Origin: DUUI01 sp964627845
Lineage (GTDB): Bacteria > Bacillota_I > Bacilli_A > Erysipelotrichales > Erysipelotrichaceae
Length of the DNA stretch: 64,000 nucleotides
Direction of reading: 5' to 3'
NCBI GenBank assembly: GCA_964627845.1
Contig: CAZVKL010000001.1
Location: forward strand, 62,001-126,000
The stretch's first letter is position 1. Every line of letters begins with the position of its first letter. Below the pieces are notes generated by a model that was given only the letters and a program-made list of their open reading frames with translations, did no database searches and had not been told where the DNA came from. A program made the position numbers and the translations under genes. Of this stretch, positions 1-9,391 are shown piece after piece.

Positions 1-1
1 T

Positions 2-1201
2 ATGAAAAAATTATGGACATTACTTCTTACTTTGGTATTAGCGTTCGCATTAGTTGCTTGTTCAACTGAACCTACACCAAGTACAGATGAAACAACGGAT
101 CCAGACACAACTGAAACTGATCCAACTACCGACGTAGATGATACAGAAGAAACTGAAGATGAAACTGCTGATGAACCTACTGGTGAATTAACAGATTCAA
201 GTCTTTACCTAATCACTGACGTTGGTACAATTGATGACAAATCATTTAACCAAGGTTCTTGGGAAGGTTTAGAAATGTATGCTGAAGAAGCTGGTGTAAA
301 AGCTAACTATATTCAACCATTAGACCAATCTGATGCTGACTATACAACAGCAATTTCTCAAGCAGTTGATGCTGGAGCAGAAATTATTGTTACTCCAGGT
401 TTCTTATTTGGTAATGTTGTTCTTCAAGCTCAAGAACAATATCCAGATGTAAAATTTGTCTTAGTTGACTCTACACCAAATAATGGTGCTGAAGGCGATG
501 CTTATGTAGAAGAAACTGCTGACAACACTGTGTCAATTCTTTATAAAGAAGAACAAGCTGGATTCTTAGCTGGTTATGCTGCTGTTAAAGAAGGCTTTAC
601 TAACTTAGGATTCATGGGTGGTATGGCTGTTCCTGCAGTTGTTCGTTTCGGATACGGATATGCTGCTGGTGCTGATTATGCTGCACAAGAAATGGGTGTT
701 GATGTAACCCTTAAATACACTTACCTTAACTCATTCGCACCAGATCCACAATTCGTAACAATGGCTGGATCTTGGTATAACGAAGGTGTTGAAGTCATTC
801 ACGCTGCTGCTGGTGGAGCTGGTAACTCAGTTATGGCTGCTGCAGAAGAAGCTGATAAATGGATGATTGGTGTCGACATTGACCAAAAAGATGAAAGTCC
901 AAAAGTATTAACTTCTGCTATGAAGAACCTTAAACTATCAGTTTATGATGCTGTTAAGGGTGCCTTTGAAGGTGAATGGCAAGGTGGAGAAGTTCTAAAC
1001 CTTGGTGTTGAACATGAAGGGGTTCAAATCTCTGATGACTTCAGCCGTTTTGAAACTTTCACAGAAGCTGATTATGAAGCAGTTTACCAAGCATTAATTG
1101 ATGATGCAGATGGATTAGCTTCAAACATCCCAACTCTTGAGACTACTGATGATCCTTCAACTTTAGAATTTGATAGAGTTACAATCGAAGTCGTACAATA
1201 A
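2..1201 (+). CDS. BMP-family ABC transporter substrate-binding lipoprotein
   Basis: Extracytoplasmic solute receptor of the BMP/PnrA family, which usually binds purine nucleosides. The protein is 399 residues: a lipoprotein signal peptide with lipobox LVAC (Cys at residue 20), a 40-residue linker made almost only of T, D, E and P, then the BMP domain starting at about residue 66 with the family motif DVGTIDDKSFNQGSWEG. The two permeases and the double ATPase that follow are the NupOPQ-type partners, so a nucleoside uptake system is the best reading. A strong terminator separates it from the transporter genes, which allows the receptor to be made in excess. Upstream control lies outside the window. 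Ligand is inferred from family and neighbours only. Confidence 0.93.
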   Translation: MKKLWTLLLTLVLAFALVACSTEPTPSTDETTDPDTTETDPTTDVDDTEETEDETADEPTGELTDSSLYLITDVGTIDDKSFNQGSWEGLEMYAEEAGVKANYIQPLDQSDADYTTAISQAVDAGAEIIVTPGFLFGNVVLQAQEQYPDVKFVLVDSTPNNGAEGDAYVEETADNTVSILYKEEQAGFLAGYAAVKEGFTNLGFMGGMAVPAVVRFGYGYAAGADYAAQEMGVDVTLKYTYLNSFAPDPQFVTMAGSWYNEGVEVIHAAAGGAGNSVMAAAEEADKWMIGVDIDQKDESPKVLTSAMKNLKLSVYDAVKGAFEGEWQGGEVLNLGVEHEGVQISDDFSRFETFTEADYEAVYQALIDDADGLASNIPTLETTDDPSTLEFDRVTIEVVQ

Positions 1202-1222
1202 TTTTATTGAAATATTAGTTCA

Positions 1223-1250
1223 AAAAGGTGTGAATTTCACACCTTTTATT
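1223..1250 (+). terminator. Rho-independent terminator after the BMP lipoprotein
   Basis: Perfect 12-bp inverted repeat (1223-1234 with 1236-1247) rich in A on the left and ending in TTTT on the right. It lies 22 bases after the stop codon. Confidence 0.85.
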
Positions 1251-1311
1251 ATGACAATGAAATTGCTTACAGTAAACGCTTTTAGTTGTTTAAATGTAGC
1301 GTTAAATCGGT

Positions 1312-1317
1312 TATAAT
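1312..1317 (+). promoter_or_regulatory. Promoter -10 for the nucleoside transporter genes
   Basis: Consensus TATAAT lies 25 bases before the ATG at 1343. No good -35 is visible; TTGTTT at 1286-1291 is 20 bases upstream. The -10 lies inside the longest possible open frame, which shows that the upstream start at 1286 is not used. Confidence 0.55.
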
Positions 1318-1342
1318 AGGCGTAAAGATTAAGGAGATAGAG

Positions 1343-2878
1343 ATGGAAAATGTTATCGAAATGTTGAACATTACCAAGGAATTTCCTGGAATCATCGCCA
1401 ACGATGATGTAACACTAAAACTGAGAAAAGGTGAAATACATGCCTTACTTGGTGAAAATGGTGCAGGAAAATCTACATTAATGTCTGTTTTGTTTGGGCT
1501 TTATACTCAAGAAAAAGGCATTATTAAAGTCCATGGTAATGAAGTGAAGATAAACGATCCTAATGATGCGAATCGTTTTGGGATTGGGATGGTTCACCAA
1601 CACTTCAAGCTAGTTCAAAATTTTACTGTATTAGAAAATATTGTTTTAGGTGTTGAAGATACACAAAACGGATTATTAAAACTATCAGATGCAAGAAAAA
1701 AAGTAGTAGAATTATCTGATCGATATGGTCTAAATGTAAATCCTGATGCACTTATTGAAGATATTTCTGTTGGTATGCAACAAAGAGTAGAGATTATTAA
1801 AATGTTATTTAGGGATAATGAAATTTTAATTTTTGATGAACCAACAGCTGTTTTAACCCCTCAAGAAATTGATGAACTTATGCTTGTTTTCAAACAAATG
1901 GTGAGTGAAGGAAAATCAATAATTTTTATTACTCACAAATTAGATGAAATTAAAGCAGTTTCTGATAGAGTCACTGTTTTACGTAAAGGGAAGTATATTG
2001 GTACTGTCGATGTTGCAGATGTAAGTGTTGAACAAATGTCAGAAATGATGGTAGGACGTAAAGTTAATTTAAATTTTACCCTTGAACCACGTCCTTTAGG
2101 TAAGAAAGTCTTATCTGTTAGAAACTTGACCCTTGAGTCAAAGGGATTTGGTCAAAAGGAATTAAAGAATGTTTCCTTTGACTTGCATGAAGGAGAAATC
2201 CTTTGTATTGCTGGAATTGAAGGAAATGGTCAATCTGAACTGGTTTATGCTATTACAGGATTAATTAAAGATGCTACTGGTCAAATTACGATCAATGGCG
2301 AAGATATTTCTAATAAATCAATTCGATATCGTAATACGCATGGTTTATCTCATATTCCAGAAGATAGACATAAACATGGTTTGGTCTTAGATTATACTTT
2401 AGAAGAAAATATGGTTCTTCAAAATTATTTTGAACCAACTTTTAATAACAATGGGTTCTTAAAATTTGATACAATTCGTGATTATGCTGAAAAACTAATT
2501 ACTCAATATGATGTTCGTTCAGGACAAGGACCTATCACCAAGGCACGTTCTATGTCTGGTGGTAACCAACAAAAAGCAATTTTATCTAGAGAAATGGAAA
2601 GAGATCACAATGTTCTAATTGCGGTTCAACCTACCAGAGGTCTGGATGTTGGTGCTATTGAATACATTCACTCTCAATTAGTTAAAGCGCGTAATGAAGG
2701 AAAAGCTGTCTTATTAATCTCACTTGAATTAAGTGAGGTATTAGGTATCTCTGATCGCATTATTGTGATGTATGAGGGAGAAACAGTAGGGGAGCTTAAT
2801 CCTCAACAAACAGATGAAACAGAACTAGGGCTTTATATGTCTGGTGCCAAGAGAAGTGAGGTGTCTTATGGAAACTAA
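1343..2878 (+). CDS. Nucleoside-type ABC transporter, double ATP-binding subunit
   Basis: ATPase that powers the BMP-dependent importer. It has two fused ABC domains in the RbsA/NupO arrangement. The first has Walker A GENGAGKST, a divergent signature SVGMQQRVE and Walker B ILIFDEPTA. The second has the usual degenerate P-loop (GIEGNGQSE) and a canonical signature MSGGNQQKA. The start is set at ATG 1343, preceded by AAGGAG at 1331-1336; an upstream GTG-type start would place the promoter -10 inside the gene. It overlaps the first permease by 11 bases, so translation is probably coupled. At 511 residues it is normal for the family. Confidence 0.93.
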   Translation: MENVIEMLNITKEFPGIIANDDVTLKLRKGEIHALLGENGAGKSTLMSVLFGLYTQEKGIIKVHGNEVKINDPNDANRFGIGMVHQHFKLVQNFTVLENIVLGVEDTQNGLLKLSDARKKVVELSDRYGLNVNPDALIEDISVGMQQRVEIIKMLFRDNEILIFDEPTAVLTPQEIDELMLVFKQMVSEGKSIIFITHKLDEIKAVSDRVTVLRKGKYIGTVDVADVSVEQMSEMMVGRKVNLNFTLEPRPLGKKVLSVRNLTLESKGFGQKELKNVSFDLHEGEILCIAGIEGNGQSELVYAITGLIKDATGQITINGEDISNKSIRYRNTHGLSHIPEDRHKHGLVLDYTLEENMVLQNYFEPTFNNNGFLKFDTIRDYAEKLITQYDVRSGQGPITKARSMSGGNQQKAILSREMERDHNVLIAVQPTRGLDVGAIEYIHSQLVKARNEGKAVLLISLELSEVLGISDRIIVMYEGETVGELNPQQTDETELGLYMSGAKRSEVSYGN

Positions 2879-3983
2879 ACAAGTAAAAAGTAAGAAAAAG
2901 TTTGATATAAGACCGATTCTTCCTTCAGTTATTTCAATTGTTATTGGGATGATAATTGGAGTCATCGTACTATTCTTATCAAATCCTAGTAATGCCTTAG
3001 AAGCAACCATCCGTTTATTTAAAGGACCATTCAATTTTGGTCTTTCAAAAGGATTTGGTGATTTACTGTATTATTCAACACCAATCTTAATGACCGGTCT
3101 TTCTGTAGGGTTCGCCTTTAAAACCGGACTATTCAATATTGGTGCTTCTGGACAATTTATTGTTGGTGCTTTTATCGCAATCTATGTTGCTGTAAAATGG
3201 ACATTTATTCCCGCACCATTATTATGGATTGTGTCAATCTTAATGGCAGCTCTTGTTGGTGCACTTTGGGCCTTTGTAGTTGGTTGGCTTAAAGCTTGGC
3301 GAAATGTTAACGAAGTTATTACTTCCATTATGATGAACTATATTGGGATGTATCTGGTGAACTATTTAATTCGTTCTTGGGGAATTTATGATTCTCTTCG
3401 TAACCAAACGGTTCGCCCAAGTGTTACAATTCCAGGATTTGGATTAGATAAGATTTTCCCAGGATCATTTGCCAATGGTGGAATTGTTATCGCCATCTTC
3501 TTTGCGATAGTTATGTATATTATATTAAATAGAACGACTTTTGGTTTTGAATTAAAAGCCGTTGGTTTAAACCGTTTTGCATCTAGATATGCTGGTGTTA
3601 ATGAAAACAGAAGCATTATCTATTCTATGTTAATTGCTGGAGCTTTAGCAGGAATGGCAGGGGCATTAACATTCTTAGCTTCTACAGGACGTCATATCAC
3701 AGTGGTTAATACCTTAGCTCCTGAAGGATTTAATGGGATTGCGGTCGCTTTACTAGGACTTAATAATCCAATTGGCATCATCTTCTCTGCTATGTTTATG
3801 TCCTATATTAAACTTGGTGGATTTGCGATTCAAACATTAGGTTTTGTTCCGGAATTAATCGAAATGATGATTGCAGTTATCCTTTATATTTCTGCTTTAT
3901 CAGTTTTATTCAATACACTTTTAAGTAAACGAAAAGGTAAGCGAGAACAAATAGTGAAGGAGGGTCCAGTCGTCAATGAATAA
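2868..3983 (+). CDS. Nucleoside-type ABC transporter permease 1
   Basis: Integral membrane subunit of the BMP-type importer (NupP-like, branched-chain/ribose permease superfamily). About 371 residues, with a basic N-terminus (METKQVKSKKK) and roughly nine to ten hydrophobic segments beginning at about residue 20. The conserved cytoplasmic loop motif FELKAVGLNRFASRYAGVN at mid-protein is the coupling region seen in this family. The start is ATG 2868 with GAGGTG just upstream; GTG 2844 is the alternative. It sits between the ATPase (11-base overlap) and the second permease (8-base overlap). Confidence 0.92.
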   Translation: METKQVKSKKKFDIRPILPSVISIVIGMIIGVIVLFLSNPSNALEATIRLFKGPFNFGLSKGFGDLLYYSTPILMTGLSVGFAFKTGLFNIGASGQFIVGAFIAIYVAVKWTFIPAPLLWIVSILMAALVGALWAFVVGWLKAWRNVNEVITSIMMNYIGMYLVNYLIRSWGIYDSLRNQTVRPSVTIPGFGLDKIFPGSFANGGIVIAIFFAIVMYIILNRTTFGFELKAVGLNRFASRYAGVNENRSIIYSMLIAGALAGMAGALTFLASTGRHITVVNTLAPEGFNGIAVALLGLNNPIGIIFSAMFMSYIKLGGFAIQTLGFVPELIEMMIAVILYISALSVLFNTLLSKRKGKREQIVKEGPVVNE

Positions 3984-4935
3984 TTTAGTATTCTTAGTCC
4001 AACAAATGATGATGTTTATGATTCCACTCTTAGTTGTTGCTTTAGCAGCAATGTATTCAGAGCGTTCAGGGGTTATTAACATCGCCATGGAAGGAACCAT
4101 GATTATTGGTGCCTTTACTGGAACACTCTTTATTAATTTTATGCAAAAATCAGAAGCACTTTCTGGTTATCCATTATTATTTGCGGCACTATTAATTTCG
4201 GCCTTAAGTGGAATGATTATTTCGGCATTTCATGCTTATGCGTCCATTAATATGTCTGCTGACCAAACTATTTCAGGGACAGCTGTAAACTTATTTGCGC
4301 CAGCATTTGCAATCTTTATGGCACGTTCAATTATTGGTATTCAACAAGTTCAATTCTTCAATGAATTTAGAATTGCGAAAGTACCAATCTTAGGAGATAT
4401 CCCAGTTATTGGACCATTCTTCTTTAGACAAACATACTTTACAACCTTTTTAGGTATAGCGATCTTGATTATTTCTCAAATTGTGATTTATAAGACTCGA
4501 TTTGGATTAAGACTTCGCTCAGCTGGAGAATATCCTCAAGCAACTGATGCCGCAGGTATTAGCGTTAAGAGAATGCGTTATGCGGGGGTTCTTATTTCTG
4601 GTATTTTAGCTGGTATGGGTGGATTAATCTATATCCTACCGATTTCTACTAACTTCAATGCGGATGTTGCAGGGTATGGGTTCTTGGCTATTGCGGTATT
4701 AATCTTTGGTCAATGGAAACCAATCTATATCTTTATGGGATCTGTCTTCTTTGCTTTAATGAAAACAATCTCAGCGGCATATAGTGGAATTCCATTCCTT
4801 GCTGGATTAGGTATCCCACCAGTGGTTTATCAAATCCTACCTTATGTAGCAACCCTGGTTGTCCTTGTCTTAACCTCTAAGAAGTCAGCAGCACCTGCCT
4901 CACTTGGGGAACCATTTGATAAAGGTAAACGTTAA
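3976..4935 (+). CDS. Nucleoside-type ABC transporter permease 2
   Basis: Second membrane subunit of the importer (NupQ-like), 319 residues with about eight to nine hydrophobic helices. The N-terminal motif ERSGVINIAMEGTMIIGAF and the loop motif GLRLRSAGEYPQATDAAGI are characteristic of the second permease of BMP systems. ATG 3976 is preceded by GGAGGG and overlaps the stop of the first permease. It is the last gene of the operon and is followed by a terminator shared with a convergent gene. Confidence 0.93.
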   Translation: MNNLVFLVQQMMMFMIPLLVVALAAMYSERSGVINIAMEGTMIIGAFTGTLFINFMQKSEALSGYPLLFAALLISALSGMIISAFHAYASINMSADQTISGTAVNLFAPAFAIFMARSIIGIQQVQFFNEFRIAKVPILGDIPVIGPFFFRQTYFTTFLGIAILIISQIVIYKTRFGLRLRSAGEYPQATDAAGISVKRMRYAGVLISGILAGMGGLIYILPISTNFNADVAGYGFLAIAVLIFGQWKPIYIFMGSVFFALMKTISAAYSGIPFLAGLGIPPVVYQILPYVATLVVLVLTSKKSAAPASLGEPFDKGKR

Positions 4936-4945
4936 TCGACATACA

Positions 4946-4974
4946 AAAAGAGAATTCATTCAGAATTCTCTTTT
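4946..4974. terminator. Bidirectional terminator between permease 2 and the convergent small gene
   Basis: 12-bp perfect stem (4946-4957 with 4963-4974) and 5-base loop, with A-run on the left and T-run on the right, between two convergent genes. Confidence 0.85.
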
Positions 4975-4986
4975 ACTTTGGGTTAA

Positions 4987-5265
4987 TTATAGGACTTGTT
5001 GTTTTTGTCTAGCTCTAAAGTCTTTAAACTCATCAATCGCAACATTCATCACTGGACTTAGTAATGGGGTTGCTGTTCTTAGAACTTCAATCAGTGATTT
5101 ATTACGGTTCGCTTTCTTTTGACGCTTTCCTTGTTTTTCAAGTTCTTTTTGAGCTTTCTTTTGGGCTTTTTGAGCTTTTGCAGCAGTATCATCGATATTT
5201 AAGAATAAATATCCTGCTAATCCGACAATTCCAATGGCAATTAAATTTTTCGTTGTATTATTCAT
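4987..5265 (-). CDS. Small membrane-anchored Lys/Ala/Gln-rich protein, unknown function
   Basis: I do not recognise this 92-residue protein. It starts with a single hydrophobic segment (about residues 8-23, NLIAIGIVGLAGYLFLN), then a charged helix rich in K, A and Q (about 28-55, probably coiled coil), then a short C-terminal part with LRTATPLLSPVMNVAIDEFK. A strong ribosome binding site (AAGGAG) overlaps the stop codon of pncB, so it is very likely co-translated with that gene. The N-in anchor and basic helix suggest a membrane-peripheral role, but no function can be assigned. Confidence 0.75.
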   Translation of the reverse strand: MNNTTKNLIAIGIVGLAGYLFLNIDDTAAKAQKAQKKAQKELEKQGKRQKKANRNKSLIEVLRTATPLLSPVMNVAIDEFKDFRARQKQQVL

Positions 5266-5277
5266 ATTTTTATCTCC

Positions 5278-6735
5278 TTAATCTAATGGTATATGTTTTT
5301 GACGATTTGATTCAATTAAATGATTCTTTAAGTCAAATAGTTTTTGACTTAAGTCAACATAATATTGGTGAGGATAACGAAGACGTTTGACTTCTTCCCA
5401 CATGCTATCAAGCTCTTTTTGAGTATACTCAATGGTTTCTTCTAAGCTAGGAACTTCATAGACTAGCTCACCTTGTTTAAAGATTGGAATATGTAATTCT
5501 CTAAGTGTATAATTGGAAATCTTTTGACGTTTCCAAGGGGAGACTGGATCAAAGATGACCAATTCATCTTCAGGAACCATTTCATCATGCAAGGCAATGT
5601 AATCAGCAATGGCCTTATTCGTTTCTTTATCATAGAAACGATACACTCGTTTATAACCAGGATTGGTTACTTTCTCAACATTATCAGATATTTTGATTAG
5701 TGGTCTAATTGATCCATCATCTTCTTCATCGGCTACAATTTTATAAACGCCTCCAATGACAGGGGAAGTAGATGAAGTAATGAGGTTTTCACCAACCCCA
5801 AAGGCATCAATTTTAGCATCTTGAGCAATTAAGTCATCAATCACATCTTCATTTAGTGAGTTGGATGCCGAGATTTGACAATCATGTAAACCTGCATCAT
5901 CGAGCATCTTACGAGCTTCTTTAGATAAATAAGCTAGGTCACCTGAATCTAAGCGAATTCCTTTTAATCGATGCCCATTTGGAATTAGATATTCTTCGGC
6001 AACCTTAATGGCATTAGGCACCCCCGATTTTAAGGTGTTATACGTATCGACTAATAAGATACAATTATCCGGCTGGACTTTAGCATACGATAAGAATGCT
6101 TCATATTCCGTGTCAAAGAGCTGTACATAGGAATGAGCCAAAGTACCTGTGACTGGCACACCATATTTAAATCCTGTTAAGGTATTTGAAGTTGCTACAC
6201 AACCACCAATAACGGCACATCGTGCACCCTCAACGGCCGCATCATACCCTTGAGCACGTCTTGCTCCAAATTCTAAGATTGCTTTTCCTTGTGAGGCATG
6301 AACAATTCTAGAGGCTTTGGTCGTGATTAAGGTCGAATAGTTTACAGACAATAAGAATAAGGTTTCCACTAATTGACATTCAATAATAGGGCCGCGAATG
6401 GTCAGTAACGGCTCATTTTTAAACATCACTGTTCCATCTGGGACACCATAAATATCCAATTTCAAATCAACATTTCGTAAATAATCGATAAAACCATCAT
6501 CATCAAAGCCTTGATCTCTTAAATACTGAAGTTCTTCTTCAGTAAATTTAAAATTCTTGATGGCTTCAATTACCCGAGTTAATCCATTAAAAATAATGTA
6601 ACCGTGTTGATCGGGATGTTTACGGGTAAACAAATCAAAATAAACAATATCATTTTGTCGATTTTGTTTATAATAGGCGTAAGCCATGCTGAATTCATAA
6701 AAATCAGCTAACAAACTTACATGTTCTTTAAGCAT
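5278..6735 (-). CDS. pncB: Nicotinate phosphoribosyltransferase
   Basis: Makes nicotinate mononucleotide from nicotinate and PRPP in NAD salvage. 485 residues, the length typical of the Gram-positive form. Visible signatures are LLADFYEFSMAYAYY at the N-terminus, LEFGARRAQGYDAA (phosphate-binding region), TGTLAHSYVQLF, which carries the conserved phosphorylatable His, and IRLDSGDL in the barrel. The start is taken at ATG 6735 because GGAGGA lies 5 bases upstream; a longer frame to 6783 lacks a binding site and would cover the promoter. It is followed directly by the small membrane protein gene. Confidence 0.95.
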   Translation of the reverse strand: MLKEHVSLLADFYEFSMAYAYYKQNRQNDIVYFDLFTRKHPDQHGYIIFNGLTRVIEAIKNFKFTEEELQYLRDQGFDDDGFIDYLRNVDLKLDIYGVPDGTVMFKNEPLLTIRGPIIECQLVETLFLLSVNYSTLITTKASRIVHASQGKAILEFGARRAQGYDAAVEGARCAVIGGCVATSNTLTGFKYGVPVTGTLAHSYVQLFDTEYEAFLSYAKVQPDNCILLVDTYNTLKSGVPNAIKVAEEYLIPNGHRLKGIRLDSGDLAYLSKEARKMLDDAGLHDCQISASNSLNEDVIDDLIAQDAKIDAFGVGENLITSSTSPVIGGVYKIVADEEDDGSIRPLIKISDNVEKVTNPGYKRVYRFYDKETNKAIADYIALHDEMVPEDELVIFDPVSPWKRQKISNYTLRELHIPIFKQGELVYEVPSLEETIEYTQKELDSMWEEVKRLRYPHQYYVDLSQKLFDLKNHLIESNRQKHIPLD

Positions 6736-6754
6736 AAGAGTCCTCCATGGTTTT

Positions 6755-6760
6755 ATTATA
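6755..6760 (-). promoter_or_regulatory. Promoter -10 for pncB
   Basis: TATAAT on the minus strand, 20 bases before the pncB start, in the divergent intergenic region. No clear -35 is visible. Confidence 0.5.
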
Positions 6761-6808
6761 TATTCTTTTAGAAGTAATTGCACGAAGTAAAATCACACTA
6801 AACTGTGG

Positions 6809-6814
6809 TAAAAT
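6809..6814 (+). promoter_or_regulatory. Putative promoter -10 for the M16 peptidase pair
   Basis: TAAAAT 18 bases before the ATG at 6833, followed by a GCGAGG ribosome binding site. The -35 is poor. Confidence 0.4.
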
Positions 6815-6832
6815 AGGGGAGCGAGGTATCAA

Positions 6833-8083
6833 ATGAATATTCAACGATTTAATAAAACGATCCAAGGGGTGGCCATTGAAGCATCCTATTATAAGAACTG
6901 TGTGATGGCGGTTCGCTTTTTTCAACCGTTTAAGGAAATTGAAAATACAAAACTAGCATTACTAGCACAACTTATCAAAGATCGAAATAAGAAATATCCC
7001 TCTAAAGCATTGATGCAAGGATTTAGAGACAATTTATATGGGGCTAGTATTTCATCCCGTACCTTTGGCTATGGACCAACACAAGTCTTAGAAGTTCGTT
7101 TAAGCTGTATCTCAGAACGATTTGTTGATGAACCACTTCAAGCCAAACAGCTACAGGGACTAGCCGACTTAATTTATCAACCACTGATTAATCAAGAGAC
7201 ATTGGATGAAGCGAAACGCTCTGTGGCTGACAAAATTAATCGTTCTTTAGAAAACCCCATGAATCTAGCGGTTCATAATTCATTAAGCATATTAGGCGAA
7301 GGATTACCACTAGGTCTAAATGCACAAGGTAGAATCGAAGATTTAGAAGGCATCACCGTCAAAGAGATGCTCGAATTTCATCAAAAAGTCATACTTACAT
7401 TGAAAGCACAAATGGTTATTGGAGGTAATTTTAGAGAAGGAATTATCAATTCTATAGGAATTGTCTTTCAGTATCATCGACCACTTGAATATCAACCGGA
7501 ATTTAGTTTATATTCTAGTGAAACCTATCGTCAACAAATCGATCAATTACCGCTTCAACAAGCAACTTTAATTGAGGCTTATCAAACCTCAATCTCAATT
7601 TTTGACCCACTGTATTACGCATTAAGAATTGGTAATCTGATTTTAGGTCAATTACCTACGTCTCATCTATTTCAAGAATTGAGAGAAAAACATTCACTTT
7701 GTTATTCGGTTGGTAGTCGAATTATTGCCTTTGATGGTTTAATGTTGTTAACGACTTCTTTAGATGAGAGCAATATTGAAAAAGCATCGGACTTAATGAG
7801 ACAACAAGTTAGCCGAATGATGCAGGGTGATTTTACACAACAACAGATCGATTCAGCCAAGAATATGTTAATCTCAACGTTTGACTCAATCTTTGATGAT
7901 GAATACGCAATTATTAACTTTGTTTTTGATTGTGAATATAGAGGTTTATCGTTTGATGTCGATAAGCATAAACAAGCTTATCAACAAGTGACCAAAGAAA
8001 TGGTTATTCAAGCATTTAGTCAATTATTTTTAGTGTTACAATACCAATTAAAAGGAATAGATTATGGAAACGAATTACAATAA
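6833..8083 (+). CDS. M16-family peptidase-like protein, inactive partner (YfmF type)
   Basis: Homologue of the non-catalytic half of the YfmF/YfmH (AlbE/AlbF-like) M16 pair. 416 residues with the two-lobe M16 fold, but no HXXEH zinc motif appears in the N-terminal domain where the catalytic partner has it. The region QELREKHSLCYSVGSRI (about 281-297) is the usual substrate-binding R/Y box of the C-terminal half. The gene overlaps its catalytic partner by 20 bases, consistent with an obligate heterodimer. The biological substrate is unknown in the family. Confidence 0.88.
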   Translation: MNIQRFNKTIQGVAIEASYYKNCVMAVRFFQPFKEIENTKLALLAQLIKDRNKKYPSKALMQGFRDNLYGASISSRTFGYGPTQVLEVRLSCISERFVDEPLQAKQLQGLADLIYQPLINQETLDEAKRSVADKINRSLENPMNLAVHNSLSILGEGLPLGLNAQGRIEDLEGITVKEMLEFHQKVILTLKAQMVIGGNFREGIINSIGIVFQYHRPLEYQPEFSLYSSETYRQQIDQLPLQQATLIEAYQTSISIFDPLYYALRIGNLILGQLPTSHLFQELREKHSLCYSVGSRIIAFDGLMLLTTSLDESNIEKASDLMRQQVSRMMQGDFTQQQIDSAKNMLISTFDSIFDDEYAIINFVFDCEYRGLSFDVDKHKQAYQQVTKEMVIQAFSQLFLVLQYQLKGIDYGNELQ

Positions 8084-9326
8084 ACGATTTGATGAAACCA
8101 TTAATAAAGTGACTTTAGACAATGGGTTAACAGTGATTTTGGTTCACAAACCTAATTTTAGAAATCATGTGGCTTTATTGGGTACGAATTTTGGTGCCAA
8201 ACATCTGACACAGATTGTGAATGGAAAAGAAGTAAAATATCACAGTGGTGTTGCTCATTTTTTAGAACATAAATTATTTGAGAAACCTGAAGAAGATATC
8301 TTGTCGACGTTCACAAATATGGGGGCTAGCGCGAATGCATTTACCTCTTATAGTGAGACAGTCTACTATTTCTCAACCACTCAAGCATTAGATGAGCCAT
8401 TAAACACATTGTTGGATTTTGTGTTAGATTTAGATATTAGTGAGAGTGGGGTTCAAAAAGAGAAAGGAATCATTATTGAAGAACTGAAAATGTATCAAGA
8501 GATGCCATTTTTTAGATTATCAATGGAAGCTTATCAATCAATGTTTCATCATCACCCACTAAAATATGATATTGCTGGGACAAAAGAAGATGTTCTAGCT
8601 ATAACAAAAGAAGAATTGGAACTTGCTTACAACACGAATTACCATCCATCGCAGCTTGTCTTATCGATTGTTTCCCCGATGAAACCAAAAGAAATACTAG
8701 AGCTTATTAACAATAATGAACGATTAAAACAAACAAGTGTCCCGTTAACTGTAAATAACCCTTTGATTGATGAACCTAAAGAGGTCTCAAGAGAGTATTT
8801 TGAGATCGATATGAAAGTCAATGCTTCTAAACATGTGTTTGCGTTTAAACAAAACCTTAAATTTGATTCCAATTTAGAGATGATCAAATCAAATATCATG
8901 GCACAACTCATTCTGGACTTAAACTTCTCAAAATTGAATCCGGATTATCAAGAGTGGTTAAATCAAGGTTACATTAACGACTTATTTGTCTATCAAAGTG
9001 ATTTTGGATTGGATTATGGTTATATTGAATTTATTGCTGAAACGAATAAGGAATCATTGCTGAATGAACTGATTCTAGATAAGATGAATCATTTAGAAGT
9101 TAAAGAAGATAAATTGATTCAATTAAAGAAACGATACCTTGGCGAAGCGATATCTGATTTTTCTGATTTTGAAAGTTTTGCGATTAATAACTTTAGAGCA
9201 CATTGGCTAGGAACAGATCCATTTGAGATGATTGAAGTCTTAGAATCGATTACCATTGATGAATTAAATGACTTTATTTTGAGTTTAACTACCAATTATG
9301 CCACTAAAGTGACAATTTTTGCCTAA
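8064..9326 (+). CDS. M16-family zinc metallopeptidase, catalytic partner (YfmH type)
   Basis: Zinc peptidase of the pitrilysin family, 420 residues. The inverted zinc motif HFLEH is at residues 65-69, and the third ligand region EKGIIIEELKMYQE lies about 75 residues later, as expected. The ATG at 8064 follows AAAAGGAAT and lies inside the 3' end of the inactive partner gene. In Bacillus such pairs sit near competence or envelope genes and their peptide substrate is not settled. No recognisable promoter separates the two genes. Confidence 0.9.
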   Translation: METNYNKRFDETINKVTLDNGLTVILVHKPNFRNHVALLGTNFGAKHLTQIVNGKEVKYHSGVAHFLEHKLFEKPEEDILSTFTNMGASANAFTSYSETVYYFSTTQALDEPLNTLLDFVLDLDISESGVQKEKGIIIEELKMYQEMPFFRLSMEAYQSMFHHHPLKYDIAGTKEDVLAITKEELELAYNTNYHPSQLVLSIVSPMKPKEILELINNNERLKQTSVPLTVNNPLIDEPKEVSREYFEIDMKVNASKHVFAFKQNLKFDSNLEMIKSNIMAQLILDLNFSKLNPDYQEWLNQGYINDLFVYQSDFGLDYGYIEFIAETNKESLLNELILDKMNHLEVKEDKLIQLKKRYLGEAISDFSDFESFAINNFRAHWLGTDPFEMIEVLESITIDELNDFILSLTTNYATKVTIFA

Positions 9327-9349
9327 ACGGCTTAGGAATGTCTCAAATT

Positions 9350-9379
9350 CTTGTATAACATACTTAGCAGTTATGCAAG
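9350..9379. repeat. Inverted repeat upstream of the SSB gene
   Basis: Arms 9350-9359 (CTTGTATAAC) and 9370-9379 (GTTATGCAAG) match over 9 of 10 positions around a 10-base centre. The left arm contains a possible -10 (TATAAC) and the right arm ends 12 bases before the ATG. No T-run follows, so it is more like an operator or an mRNA hairpin than a terminator. Confidence 0.45.
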
Positions 9380-9391
9380 AAAGGGGAAAGA

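Noticed and set aside
1286..1342. Longer N-terminus for the nucleoside transporter ATPase
   Set aside because: It would contain the promoter -10 and lacks a ribosome binding site; ATG 1343 has AAGGAG.
8639..8911. Antisense open frames of 60-130 codons opposite strong genes (for example within the M16, PstS and DeoC genes)
   Set aside because: They lie wholly inside well-supported genes, have no family resemblance and no ribosome binding sites.
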